This document shows positions 33,554 to 42,303 of a stretch of DNA of 64,000 nucleotides, one piece after another (within the stretch, counting starts at the first letter, position 1; each line of letters starts with the position of its first letter). This DNA is from Flavobacterium zepuense. GTDB lineage: Bacteria > Bacteroidota > Bacteroidia > Flavobacteriales > Flavobacteriaceae. A program made the position numbers and the translations under genes. Below the pieces are notes generated by a model, which saw only the letters and a program-made list of their open reading frames with translations, was not told where the DNA came from and did not search any database. The DNA lies in the NCBI RefSeq assembly GCF_007097145.1, contig NZ_VJVZ01000011.1, positions 1 to 64,000 on the forward strand, written 5' to 3'.

Positions 33554-35359
33554 TCTAATCTGCTTTTCTAAAGCAGTAATAACACTCACAGCACTGTCAT
33601 AATCCTGTTGCATGGCCGTGCCGCTCGAAGGCGCATATCGTGCAAACTCGCAATTATCCATAATAAGGCTAAAGTTATTTACAGTATCCGGATCGGCCTT
33701 ACGAGATAACAATAGCTCGCGGATGTTCTCACGGCTCAGTTCAGATGTTTCAATATTCAGTTTGGCCTTAAGGAAATTGTGCAGCGCTTTTTCCAGTGCC
33801 AGGTAAAACGGCTCTTTGCTGCCCAGTTGTTTTTTGGCTTCGCCTAAGAACTTACGCGCCAGTTTGTTATTCTGGCGGATCTTGTTACCTGTAACATCGC
33901 TGTCGTAGGCCTCTTTCTTCTTTTTAAGAAGCACGATAACAGGGATTAAAAGGAACGGAATGAACAACAGTGCATAAAACAACGTTGACCCAAAGAAATC
34001 GTCCCTGCCCGTAGCTTTAAGCGAAGTTCCCAGGTTTATGAACCTGAAGGTTTCACCCGGCTCCGGTTTTTTCTTAGCCGACTGCGGCTGGTTAGCAGCT
34101 ACAGAGCCTTCCGGCATGGTGGTAACGTTTATCATTACCTCGTCGCTGACGGCGGTTTTATATTTTTTGGCAATAGGGTCAAACCACGAGAATTCCATGG
34201 CCTTAATAGGGTACTTGCCCTTGTTGTTGGGCACTATGGTGTACACATCGCTTATGCTGCCGTTCATGCCGGTAAGCGGTGTTTTTACGTCTTCTTTATG
34301 CTCCGGGTCGTACATCTCTAATGCAGCAGGTACAACCGGTTTAGGCAGTGTAAACAGCTTAAGGTTACCTTTGCCCGATACACTAACCGTTAGCTGTGTG
34401 CTCTCGCCACCTTTAAGCGTGGTTTTGCCCGGTGTAACTTTAAAATCAAAATTACCCACGGCACCTCTAAAGCTTTCCGGTTTACCGGCTTCCGGCAATG
34501 CTTTTACATTAATATATTTTTTACCGGTTGTAACCGACATTTTCTTTGTAGTGGTAAACGATCGGCCAAAGATGTCCCTGCGGCCGGTAGGCACCTCAAC
34601 ATTCAGTTCTATCACTAAAGGCTCAAGTTCCAGCCTGCCGTCTTTTTGCGGGTACAGCACTGCTTTGCGCAATAATACATAACGATAGGGCTGACCTTTA
34701 TAGGTGCCTTGTTGTACCTTCATTTGCTTGCCGTCTACAATTTCTATCTGGCTCCAAAAGTCGTTGTACTTGGGGCTTTCTTTTTCAAAAAAGCTGGAAA
34801 CACTGGTGGTATTACTTACATACAACTTATACACCACATTAACCGGCTGGTTAACATAGGGGTTGTTGTTGCTAACCTCAGCAACAATGTGTATACCGTC
34901 CTGCGGATCGGTTTCCGGTTCGGGCTCCTGCTGTTGTTGCTGGCCATATGGGCTGTACGGATTGTAAGGCCGTGTTTGCGGCTGCGGGTTAGGGTTTGCC
35001 ACGGCATCGCCTACCGTTATTTTAAACGGCGATGTTTTATAGGTAACACCACCAATTTCTATTGTGGCCTGGCCCACGGTAAACGTACCCTTAGCTTTTG
35101 GCTGAAGCACATACGTATAGCTTTTGCTAAAGCTGCGCTTGCCGTTAACCCAGGAGTTGCTTATCATCTGGCCGGGGCCCGATGCTGCAAAGCCTGCAAA
35201 AGTGGGCGGACTAAAATTATCCCCGTCTTCATTCATGCTAAATTCTACGCGCAGCCTCTCATTAATGCCCACCTTGGTGCGGCTGGGCGTTGCCTTAAAT
35301 TCTACCTGGGCATAAAGGCCCTGCAGCGATAGTAATAATAGTAAGATGTACTTTCTCAT
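33548..35359 (-). CDS. batD: BatD: oxygen-tolerance membrane protein
   Basis: A 603-aa protein: signal peptide (LYA|QVE), several beta-sandwich domains (~20-430) including NPYVNQPVNVVYKLYVSN (~170), a Pro/Gln-rich linker (~128-150), a membrane helix (~458-478) and a helical cytoplasmic C-terminal part. Part of the Bacteroides-aerotolerance operon, whose molecular role is unclear. The last codon and stop lie inside repeat unit 3, so the C-terminus may have been altered by the repeat insertion. Confidence 0.92.
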   Translation of the reverse strand: MRKYILLLLLSLQGLYAQVEFKATPSRTKVGINERLRVEFSMNEDGDNFSPPTFAGFAASGPGQMISNSWVNGKRSFSKSYTYVLQPKAKGTFTVGQATIEIGGVTYKTSPFKITVGDAVANPNPQPQTRPYNPYSPYGQQQQQEPEPETDPQDGIHIVAEVSNNNPYVNQPVNVVYKLYVSNTTSVSSFFEKESPKYNDFWSQIEIVDGKQMKVQQGTYKGQPYRYVLLRKAVLYPQKDGRLELEPLVIELNVEVPTGRRDIFGRSFTTTKKMSVTTGKKYINVKALPEAGKPESFRGAVGNFDFKVTPGKTTLKGGESTQLTVSVSGKGNLKLFTLPKPVVPAALEMYDPEHKEDVKTPLTGMNGSISDVYTIVPNNKGKYPIKAMEFSWFDPIAKKYKTAVSDEVMINVTTMPEGSVAANQPQSAKKKPEPGETFRFINLGTSLKATGRDDFFGSTLFYALLFIPFLLIPVIVLLKKKKEAYDSDVTGNKIRQNNKLARKFLGEAKKQLGSKEPFYLALEKALHNFLKAKLNIETSELSRENIRELLLSRKADPDTVNNFSLIMDNCEFARYAPSSGTAMQQDYDSAVSVITALEKQIRL

Positions 35360-35425
35360 TGTATCGTTTCCTTAATCTGGAAAATAATTACATTTTTCAA
35401 ATTAGTAGTTGTACCGGTGTTTATG

Positions 35426-36265
35426 TTACCAGTCTTTTTCCTGTCGTTTAGGCTGCCCTTTAACACGCTTGGCGTTAAGCTTATCCTGTACTTTTTTCTC
35501 TTCGTTGTTCATGGCATCAAGCATATTTTTCATTTGCTCTTTGCTTGGGCTGGCATCGCTTGGGTTAGCATCGGCTTTTTTATCCTGGTCTTTGCCATTG
35601 CCGTTGTCTTTATCCTTTTGATCGCCTTTGTCCTTGTTCTTATCTTTCTGGTCGCCCTTATCTTTATTATCCTGGTCTTTATCCTTGCCTTTGTCGCCCT
35701 TGTCCTTATCGTCGCCTTTATTTTTATCCTTTTTGTTGTCCTCAGGTTTTTGGCTCTTATTATCATCCTTGCCCTTAGGCGGGTCTTTCTTATCATCTTT
35801 AGGCGGTGGGTTCTTTTTAAGCATGTCCTTTGCCAACGCAAAATTATAACGGGTTTCGTTATCGTTGGGGTTATTGCGCAGCGCATTTTTATAAGCCTCT
35901 ACCGCAGCCTGGTAATTTTTTTGTTCCATAAGCACGTTACCCATGTTATGGTAGGCCATGTGCTTTTGCTTTTTGTCTTTAGCGTTCTCTGCGGCTTTGG
36001 CGTAAGCATACAGCGCTTCTCCGGGCTTTTTTTGCTTGTAAATGGCGTTGCCAAGGTTATACGATGCTATGGCCTTTGTAGGTGCTTTTGAGTTCGACAT
36101 ACGGTACTCTGCCTCAGCATCAACGTAATCTTTGTTCTCAAAATCCTCATTGCCTTTCGGCAGATTGTTGTCCACCGGTTCTTTAACCGCGGCCTCTTTT
36201 TTCTTTTCCTGCGAAAAAGCCAGTAGGGCACACAGCAGGAAGCTATATGTAAGTACTTTTTTCAT
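35426..36265 (-). CDS. batC: BatC: TPR protein with highly charged low-complexity tail
   Basis: A 279-aa protein: signal peptide (~1-18), TPR units around residues 40-150 (ASYNLGNAIYKQKKPGEAL, AYHNMGNVLMEQKNYQAAV), then a Lys/Asp-rich low-complexity stretch of about 75 residues (KDKGDKGKDKDQDNKDK pattern), and a conserved end (EQMKNMLDAMNNEEKKVQ). The ATG overlaps the batB stop (TAATG). Confidence 0.88.
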   Translation of the reverse strand: MKKVLTYSFLLCALLAFSQEKKKEAAVKEPVDNNLPKGNEDFENKDYVDAEAEYRMSNSKAPTKAIASYNLGNAIYKQKKPGEALYAYAKAAENAKDKKQKHMAYHNMGNVLMEQKNYQAAVEAYKNALRNNPNDNETRYNFALAKDMLKKNPPPKDDKKDPPKGKDDNKSQKPEDNKKDKNKGDDKDKGDKGKDKDQDNKDKGDQKDKNKDKGDQKDKDNGNGKDQDKKADANPSDASPSKEQMKNMLDAMNNEEKKVQDKLNAKRVKGQPKRQEKDW

Positions 36266-37299
36266 TATTCTTTTTCGTTAAACAGGTTAAGTTTGGTTAT
36301 CCAGTTTGTTTTGCGCTCCAGGAAGAAAATATCCAGGAACAGCAATAAGAACGCCGCGGCTAAAAACCACTGGTATTGCGACTCATACAAAGCCACTTCT
36401 TTACTTTCAAACTCTGATTTTTCGATATTCTGCAATGCATTCTTAACATAATCAGTCACTTCGCGGCTGCTGCCGCCATAAATGTAACCGCCTTTAGTGC
36501 GCTCTGCAATGGTTTTAAGGGCATCGGGATACAGTTTTGTAATAACCGTTTCGCCCTGGCCGTCTTTTTTATAACCCTCAATGCGCCCGTTTACCTTTAG
36601 CGGAATAGGCCCGCCTTTCTCGGTACCCATACCTATGGTAATAAGCTTTATGCCTTTTTTTTGCGCCTCGGCGGCTGCCTCTTCGCTGCCTTCGCCGTGG
36701 TCCTCACCATCCGATAGCAAGATAACCAATTTACTGGTTTGCGCATCATCAAAAAATGTACCTGCCAGGTTAATGGCGTCGCTAATGGCCGTGCCCTGCG
36801 ATGATACCATATCGGTATTCATGTTCTGGAGGAACATCTTGGCAACACTATAATCGGTAGTAATAGGTAGCACGGGGTAAGCGCTGCCGGCATAGCCGAT
36901 GATGCCTATCCTGTCGGATCCCAGGCTATTGATAATCTGAGATACGATTTGCTTGCTTTTTTCGAGCCTGCTTGGGGCAACGTCTTCGGCAAGCATACTT
37001 TTAGAAACGTCTATGGCAAAAACAATATCAATGCCCTCGCGTTTAACCGTCTCTGTACGGGTGCCTATTTTAGGGTTAACCAATGCGATAACAATGGTGG
37101 TAAGCGCCAGCAATACCACGGTTAGCTTTAGGGCGGATTTAAACACCGACCGTTGCGGACTCAGTTTTTTTACCAGTTCCGGGTTACCAAACTCGCGCTG
37201 CTTTTTGCGTTTCCAGTATAAATTATACAGGAAAATAAGCACCAGCACGGGGATGATGCCCAATAAATACAAATATTTTGATTCGTCTAACTCGTACAT
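36265..37299 (-). CDS. batB: BatB: von Willebrand A membrane protein
   Basis: A 344-aa protein with two N-terminal membrane helices (~9-25 and ~55-75), a VWA domain with a complete MIDAS (DVSKSMLAEDVAPSR, ~95) and a C-terminal helix (WFLAAAFLLLFLDIFFL). Three bases separate it from batA. The pair is thought to form periplasm-facing membrane complexes. Confidence 0.92.
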   Translation of the reverse strand: MYELDESKYLYLLGIIPVLVLIFLYNLYWKRKKQREFGNPELVKKLSPQRSVFKSALKLTVVLLALTTIVIALVNPKIGTRTETVKREGIDIVFAIDVSKSMLAEDVAPSRLEKSKQIVSQIINSLGSDRIGIIGYAGSAYPVLPITTDYSVAKMFLQNMNTDMVSSQGTAISDAINLAGTFFDDAQTSKLVILLSDGEDHGEGSEEAAAEAQKKGIKLITIGMGTEKGGPIPLKVNGRIEGYKKDGQGETVITKLYPDALKTIAERTKGGYIYGGSSREVTDYVKNALQNIEKSEFESKEVALYESQYQWFLAAAFLLLFLDIFFLERKTNWITKLNLFNEKE

Positions 37300-37301
37300 A
37301 C

Positions 37302-38306
37302 CTATATAAAGCTTCTGTAAAGGGTTTTACGTGCAACCGCCTCAGCCATCAGCAGCCCAAAGGCCGCCCATACCCATGGTCGGAATTTTTCGTCGTAATT
37401 ATAAAACTTTTGTTCCTCTATCTCGGTGGTTTCCAATTTATTTATCTCGTCGTAAATGGCTTTCAGCTTGCTGTTGCTGGTAGCCCTAAAATACGTACCA
37501 TCGGTTTTTTTGGCAATTTCTTTCATAAGTGCCTCATCTATCTGCACGGGCATCATCTGGTATACAAAGCTGCCATCGGGCCTTTTAGCATACGGAAACA
37601 TGGCATTACCGTTAGTACCAATACCAATGGTATACACCTTAATACCATATTCTTTAGCCATATCTGCCGCCATACGCGGGTCTATAAAGCCCGAGTTGTT
37701 TACACCATCGGTAAGTAAAATAATAACCCGGCTTTTGGCCTTGCTTTCTTTAAGGCGGTTAATGGCAGTGGCAAGGCCTACGCCAATACCCGTACCGTCC
37801 TGCAGCACCATATCATCATACTTAACCGATTTTATAGCCTCTTTAATAAGAGCCTTATCGCTGGTTACAGGCGTTTTAGTATAGCTTTCGCCGGCATATA
37901 CCACAAGGCCTATCCTGTCGTTAGGGCGGGCGTCTACAAAGTCTTCGGCTACGTCTTTAAGGGCTTCCAGGCGGTTGGGCTTAAGGTCTTTTGCAAGCAT
38001 AGAGCCCGATACGTCCATAGCCATTACAATATCTATACCGCGTGTGGTGCGTATTTTGTTGTTGATATCTACACTCCTGGGCCTGGCAAGGCCTACAATG
38101 ACAAAGCTTAGTGCCAATAGCCTGAAGGCAAACAATACCGGTTTTAGCTTAGCAAGGATAGAAGGCGCTGCCTTAAACCCGTTAAGCGAGCTTATGCTTA
38201 ATGTTGGCGTTTGCTGCCTGCGTTTCCAGATGTACCAGCCAATAGCCAGCGGAAGCAGTGCAAACAGCCAGAAGAAACCGGGATTTAAAAAAGTTACGTC
38301 TTTCAT
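37302..38306 (-). CDS. batA: BatA: von Willebrand A membrane protein
   Basis: A 334-aa paralogue of BatB: N-terminal membrane helices, VWA domain with MIDAS DVSGSMLAKDLKPNR (~93) and ending TDGVNNSG (~190), then a C-terminal helix. It starts 1 base after the preceding gene; all genes here are tightly packed and in one direction. Confidence 0.92.
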   Translation of the reverse strand: MKDVTFLNPGFFWLFALLPLAIGWYIWKRRQQTPTLSISSLNGFKAAPSILAKLKPVLFAFRLLALSFVIVGLARPRSVDINNKIRTTRGIDIVMAMDVSGSMLAKDLKPNRLEALKDVAEDFVDARPNDRIGLVVYAGESYTKTPVTSDKALIKEAIKSVKYDDMVLQDGTGIGVGLATAINRLKESKAKSRVIILLTDGVNNSGFIDPRMAADMAKEYGIKVYTIGIGTNGNAMFPYAKRPDGSFVYQMMPVQIDEALMKEIAKKTDGTYFRATSNSKLKAIYDEINKLETTEIEEQKFYNYDEKFRPWVWAAFGLLMAEAVARKTLYRSFI

Positions 38307-38307
38307 A

Positions 38308-39933
38308 TTATTGGTTCTGGTTTCTCAGTTCGATAGAATTTTTAATACGCTCCAAAATTTGTGGTGCATATTCGTCGCCATCCTTATACAATACAAGTAC
38401 CTGCTGCAGGCCTTGCTGCTGTTTAAACAAGTACATTTCATAATATGCCCTTACCGGTTTTTTAGTTATAGCATGCTGCATAGTCATGGTGCCAAACGAG
38501 CGTATGCCCTGTATACCGCCATGGGTAGAGAACTCCTCGGTTTTAAGCAGGATGTTTCGTGCGCCCTGGGTTTCCCAAGTTTTAGATAAACCTTCTACTA
38601 TAAGATTAAGATCTATATCTTTTGGCTCTTTAAATATTGTTGTACCTACTGTAATATATATATCGCCAAACAGCTCTCCATATACAAAAGAATTAATGTC
38701 TTTTATAAAGGCCATAGCATCTTTTGGGGTAGTCTTTTCGGCATCGGCACGTTTAAGTACTTTAGGCGTTTCTATAATAATACCCGGGTTGCCGTATTCG
38801 CTCTTAACCCATTCGCCTTCTAAAAGTTCTTTAGTAGGGGTGCCAAAAATACCGCTATCGTTCATAATGGCATCTACAACCAGCCAACCCACTATAAAAC
38901 TAATGACAAAGGCTACTGCACCAATTATCTGGTTCCTGCGTTTTTTCTCTTTCTTTTTGCGCTGCGCCTCTTCCCACATTTTGGTGTGAATTTCGTCGTC
39001 TTCCTTTTCAACAGGAATGCTGCGGTCTATCACCACAATGGTTTTTTCTATACGGCTGCGGTCTTCGGCAATTTCAAATTCCATAGGCCGGCTCTTGGCA
39101 AATTTTACAAGGTCGGCGTTGCGCAATACCTGCTCTAATTGCTCAAAAGTTTCGGGGCGAAGGCTCATTTTACGGCGCTGTGTAGCGCGCCGCATGGCCT
39201 CTATAAGTTCGCCGGTGGTGCTTTCCATTGCCGGAATGTGAATAGCCTCTTCTATATACGTACGGGCAATATCTGCCAGTTCGCTGTAGTATTCTTTAAC
39301 CTCGCCTCTTTGCAGTAGTTCTTTCTTTTCAAGATCCTGCAATTGCGATGTTGCTTTCTCTATAGGGGTTTTAATAACCGCTTTTTCTTTTTTGATTGGC
39401 TTTTTCCTGTTTTTGAGGTAGTACCAAACGCCAAAGGCAATGGCGGCAGCCACTAAAATACCAATTAAGATATATACCCAAATACCAACGGTAGAATCTG
39501 CCTTAGCAATAGGTTTAATGTCAAACATTTTTTGTTGAAGGGTGTCTACCTTAATGTTGGCTATTTCCAGCACGAGTGAATCGGACTGGACGGTTTTGTT
39601 GTTGATAACCACCGGCAGGCGCGGGATAACAAAACGGCCGCTGTCAAATTGGGTAAGGCCATATTTTTTAACCAACTCATAAATAGCACCTTTGCGCAGG
39701 GTATCTATCGGATACGACTCTATAACCTCCAACTGGCCAAAGGTCTTGCCTTCCGGAAAGCTTACCGTAGCGCCGGTATCTACCGTGGCTTTAAGGGTAA
39801 GGTTAGCCTGCGAGCCTATTTTTATTTTAGCAGAATCTATACTGGTTTGCAGCGGCTTTTGCTGCGCAAATGCGGCAACGGCCAAAAAGAAAAAAAGTAT
39901 AGCAAATATCTTTTTAATACTCATTGTTTTCAT
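38308..39933 (-). CDS. BatD-like membrane protein of the MoxR/Bat operon
   Basis: A 541-aa protein: signal peptide (FAQ|QKP), a beta-sandwich BatD-like domain (~20-140), a membrane helix (VYILIGILVAAAIAFGVWYY), a cytoplasmic helical domain (DUF4381-like, LADIARTYIEEAIHIPAMES), a second membrane helix (~345-365) and a C-terminal globular domain. Start at 39933 (or three codons later). The position between the DUF58 gene and batA suits a scaffold for the MoxR/VWA complex. Confidence 0.78.
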   Translation of the reverse strand: MKTMSIKKIFAILFFFLAVAAFAQQKPLQTSIDSAKIKIGSQANLTLKATVDTGATVSFPEGKTFGQLEVIESYPIDTLRKGAIYELVKKYGLTQFDSGRFVIPRLPVVINNKTVQSDSLVLEIANIKVDTLQQKMFDIKPIAKADSTVGIWVYILIGILVAAAIAFGVWYYLKNRKKPIKKEKAVIKTPIEKATSQLQDLEKKELLQRGEVKEYYSELADIARTYIEEAIHIPAMESTTGELIEAMRRATQRRKMSLRPETFEQLEQVLRNADLVKFAKSRPMEFEIAEDRSRIEKTIVVIDRSIPVEKEDDEIHTKMWEEAQRKKKEKKRRNQIIGAVAFVISFIVGWLVVDAIMNDSGIFGTPTKELLEGEWVKSEYGNPGIIIETPKVLKRADAEKTTPKDAMAFIKDINSFVYGELFGDIYITVGTTIFKEPKDIDLNLIVEGLSKTWETQGARNILLKTEEFSTHGGIQGIRSFGTMTMQHAITKKPVRAYYEMYLFKQQQGLQQVLVLYKDGDEYAPQILERIKNSIELRNQNQ

Positions 39934-39946
39934 GTTATAAACCCAC

Positions 39947-40813
39947 TTAGGCACGGGCCTTAAAATAGCCCAGCAGCTTGGTTACGTAAGATTCGTCGGT
40001 CCTGGTGTTTACAGCACCGGCGCCACAGCGGCTAAAGGTTTCTTTAAAATACTTAACGCGCTCCTGGTAATACTTTTCATATTGTAGGCGTACCGATTTA
40101 GACCCCGTATTTACCAGCAGCGTTTCGCCGGTTTCGGCATCGGCCATATTAACCAGCCCTATATTAGGCATTTGTTCCTCACGCACATCATATACGCGTA
40201 CCCCGGTAATATCGTGCCTTTTGGCCGCTATTTTAAGCGTATGCTCAAAGTCGCCGCTCATAAAATCGGATATCAAAAACACGATAGCCCTTTTTTTAAG
40301 CACACCCGACAGGAACTTAAGCGCCTGCGAAACATCGGTCTTTTTGCTTTTAGGGGTAAACTCTATAAGCTCGCGGATGATGCGCAGCACGTGGCTCTTG
40401 CCTTTTTTAGGCGGAATGAAAAGCTCTACCTGGTCCGAAAATAATATCAGCCCTATCTTATCGTTGTTTTGCGTTGCCGAAAAAGCCATGGTAGCGGCTA
40501 TCTCTGTAACAATATCCTTTTTAAAAGAATTTTGCGTACCAAAGCTTTCAGAACCCGAAACATCTACCAAAAGCATCATGGTAAGTTCGCGCTCCTCTTC
40601 AAAAACCTTAATATAAGGCTCGTTGTAGCGGGCGGTAACATTCCAGTCTATGGCACGCACATCATCGCCAAACTGGTACTGGCGCACCTCGCTAAAGGTC
40701 ATACCACGCCCTTTAAAAGACGAGTGGTATTCTCCCGAAAAGATGTGGTTGCTAAGCCGCTTGGTCTTTATCTCTATTTTACGAACCTTCTTTAATATAT
40801 CTTTTGTATCCAT
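39947..40813 (-). CDS. DUF58 domain protein of the MoxR/Bat operon
   Basis: A 288-aa protein with the DUF58 pattern FKGRGMTFSEVRQYQFGDDVRAIDWNVTAR split around residue 45-75 and a VWA-like fold after it (LLVDVSGSESFGT, then FLISDFMSGDFE). Always a partner of MoxR ATPases. The start at MDTKDILKK (40813) was chosen; upstream codons lack support. Confidence 0.9.
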   Translation of the reverse strand: MDTKDILKKVRKIEIKTKRLSNHIFSGEYHSSFKGRGMTFSEVRQYQFGDDVRAIDWNVTARYNEPYIKVFEEERELTMMLLVDVSGSESFGTQNSFKKDIVTEIAATMAFSATQNNDKIGLILFSDQVELFIPPKKGKSHVLRIIRELIEFTPKSKKTDVSQALKFLSGVLKKRAIVFLISDFMSGDFEHTLKIAAKRHDITGVRVYDVREEQMPNIGLVNMADAETGETLLVNTGSKSVRLQYEKYYQERVKYFKETFSRCGAGAVNTRTDESYVTKLLGYFKARA

Positions 40814-40965
40814 TTTATTATAGTCTAAAGTCAAAGGTCTTAAAGTTATAAAGCAGCCAGGGTGTTACAATGGCTATGCTTGTTACTTACTACCAAATTT
40901 AATTTAAGGCCATAAAGGGAATAGGTACGGGACTTTCGACTTTATGGCATTCGACTTTACGACGA

Positions 40966-41970
40966 TTAAGGAACTTCAATCTCGTTTACTATTTTGTTGA
41001 TGATATCCATAGAGGTAACGTTCTCGGCTTCGGCCTCATAGGTAATGCCTATACGGTGGCGTAATACATCATGCACTACGGCGCGAACGTCTTCCGGTAT
41101 TACATAACCCCTGCGCTTGATGAATGCGTAGCATTTTGCAGCAGTGGCAAGGTTAATACTACCCCTTGGCGATGAACCAAAGCTTATAAGTGGCTTAAGC
41201 TTTTCTAATTTATATTTTTCGGGGTAACGGGTAGCAAAGATGATATCAAGAATATATTTTTCTATCTTCTCATCCATATACACTTCACGAACCGCCTCCT
41301 GGGCACGTAATATCTGCTCTACCGACACTACCTGGTTAACTTTCTCAAAAGCACCTTTAAGGTTGGCACGCACTACAAGGCGCTCATCTTCCATCTTAGG
41401 GTAATCTATAACCGCTTTAAGCATAAAACGGTCTACCTGGGCTTCCGGTAACGGATACGTACCTTCCTGTTCTACAGGGTTCATGGTAGCCATTACCAGG
41501 AAAGGTTTTTGCAGTTTAAAGGTTTCTTCGCCTATGGTAACCTGCTTTTCCTGCATGGCCTCAAGCAGGGCAGATTGCACCTTTGCAGGAGCCCTGTTAA
41601 TCTCATCGGCTAATACAAAGTTAGCAAAGATGGGCCCTTTTTTTATGGTAAACTCGTTTTGTTTAATGTTGTAAATCATCGTACCAACAACATCGGCAGG
41701 TAACAGGTCGGGTGTAAACTGTATACGGCTAAAGCTACCGTGAACCGCTTGCGATAAGGTATTAATGGCAAGCGTTTTTGCAAGCCCCGGTACACCCTCC
41801 AGCAGTATGTGCCCCTGGCCCAAAAGGCCTATAAGCAAACGCTCTATCATGTATTTTTGGCCTACAATAACTTTGTTCATTTCCATGACCAAAAGGTCTA
41901 TAAAGGCGCTTTCCCTCTCTATTTTTTCGTTAATTGCCCTAATGTCTACAGTGGCAGTGTTTTCTTCCAT
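40966..41970 (-). CDS. MoxR-family AAA+ ATPase
   Basis: A 334-aa ATPase: Walker A region GVPGLAKT (~59), Walker B VLADEINRAP (~123), sensor MATMNPVEQEGTYPLPEAQ (~165) and the C-terminal lid domain with GSSPRGSINLA. Acts as a chaperone-like ATPase on the VWA partners encoded downstream. First gene of the operon; a weak -7 look-alike (TGAATTTG) lies about 50 bases upstream. Confidence 0.93.
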   Translation of the reverse strand: MEENTATVDIRAINEKIERESAFIDLLVMEMNKVIVGQKYMIERLLIGLLGQGHILLEGVPGLAKTLAINTLSQAVHGSFSRIQFTPDLLPADVVGTMIYNIKQNEFTIKKGPIFANFVLADEINRAPAKVQSALLEAMQEKQVTIGEETFKLQKPFLVMATMNPVEQEGTYPLPEAQVDRFMLKAVIDYPKMEDERLVVRANLKGAFEKVNQVVSVEQILRAQEAVREVYMDEKIEKYILDIIFATRYPEKYKLEKLKPLISFGSSPRGSINLATAAKCYAFIKRRGYVIPEDVRAVVHDVLRHRIGITYEAEAENVTSMDIINKIVNEIEVP

Positions 41971-42276
41971 AATCTTAGTATTGTTTTGGAGTGTGAATTT
42001 AATAAGCTTTTTTTACATTGCAAATTCATTGCCGAATTTATTGCCTTTACCTTAAACAGAGTGTTAACGCGTTGTTAACGGTATGTAAGGCTTGTAAAAA
42101 ACTACATAGTTGGGTTTTAATTATTTCCCTGCAATTTAAAACTAAAAAAGCGTTGCCCGGCAACGGCAGCTTGTACAACGAAAATATTTGCGTAAAAGTA
42201 TGCAAATGTTAAATTTTTTATGCTGTTGGTTGCAATTATTTAAAGTAAACTACTAACAATAAGGTTGTTTTTGCTA
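41971..42276. other. Divergent intergenic region without a gene
   Basis: AT-rich. It contains a short perfect palindrome (CGTTGCCCGGCAACG, about 42151-42165) and the promoters of both flanking genes. No RNA gene or ORF is supported. Confidence 0.45.
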
Positions 42277-42284
42277 TACTTTTG
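42277..42284 (+). promoter_or_regulatory. -7 element (TACTTTTG) for the M43 protease
   Basis: An exact TAnnTTTG match, 19 bases before the ATG at 42304. It lies inside the longer open frame and so supports the shorter start. Confidence 0.5.
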
Positions 42285-42303
42285 CGCGCAAATAGATAAT
42301 TTA

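Noticed and set aside
34709-35332. 207-codon plus-strand ORF inside batD
   Set aside because: Shadow frame opposite a well-supported BatD coding sequence.
35417-36091. 224-codon hydrophobic plus-strand ORF over batC
   Set aside because: It is the antisense of the Lys/Asp-rich tail of BatC, which gives an artificial Ile/Val/Leu/Phe-rich translation.
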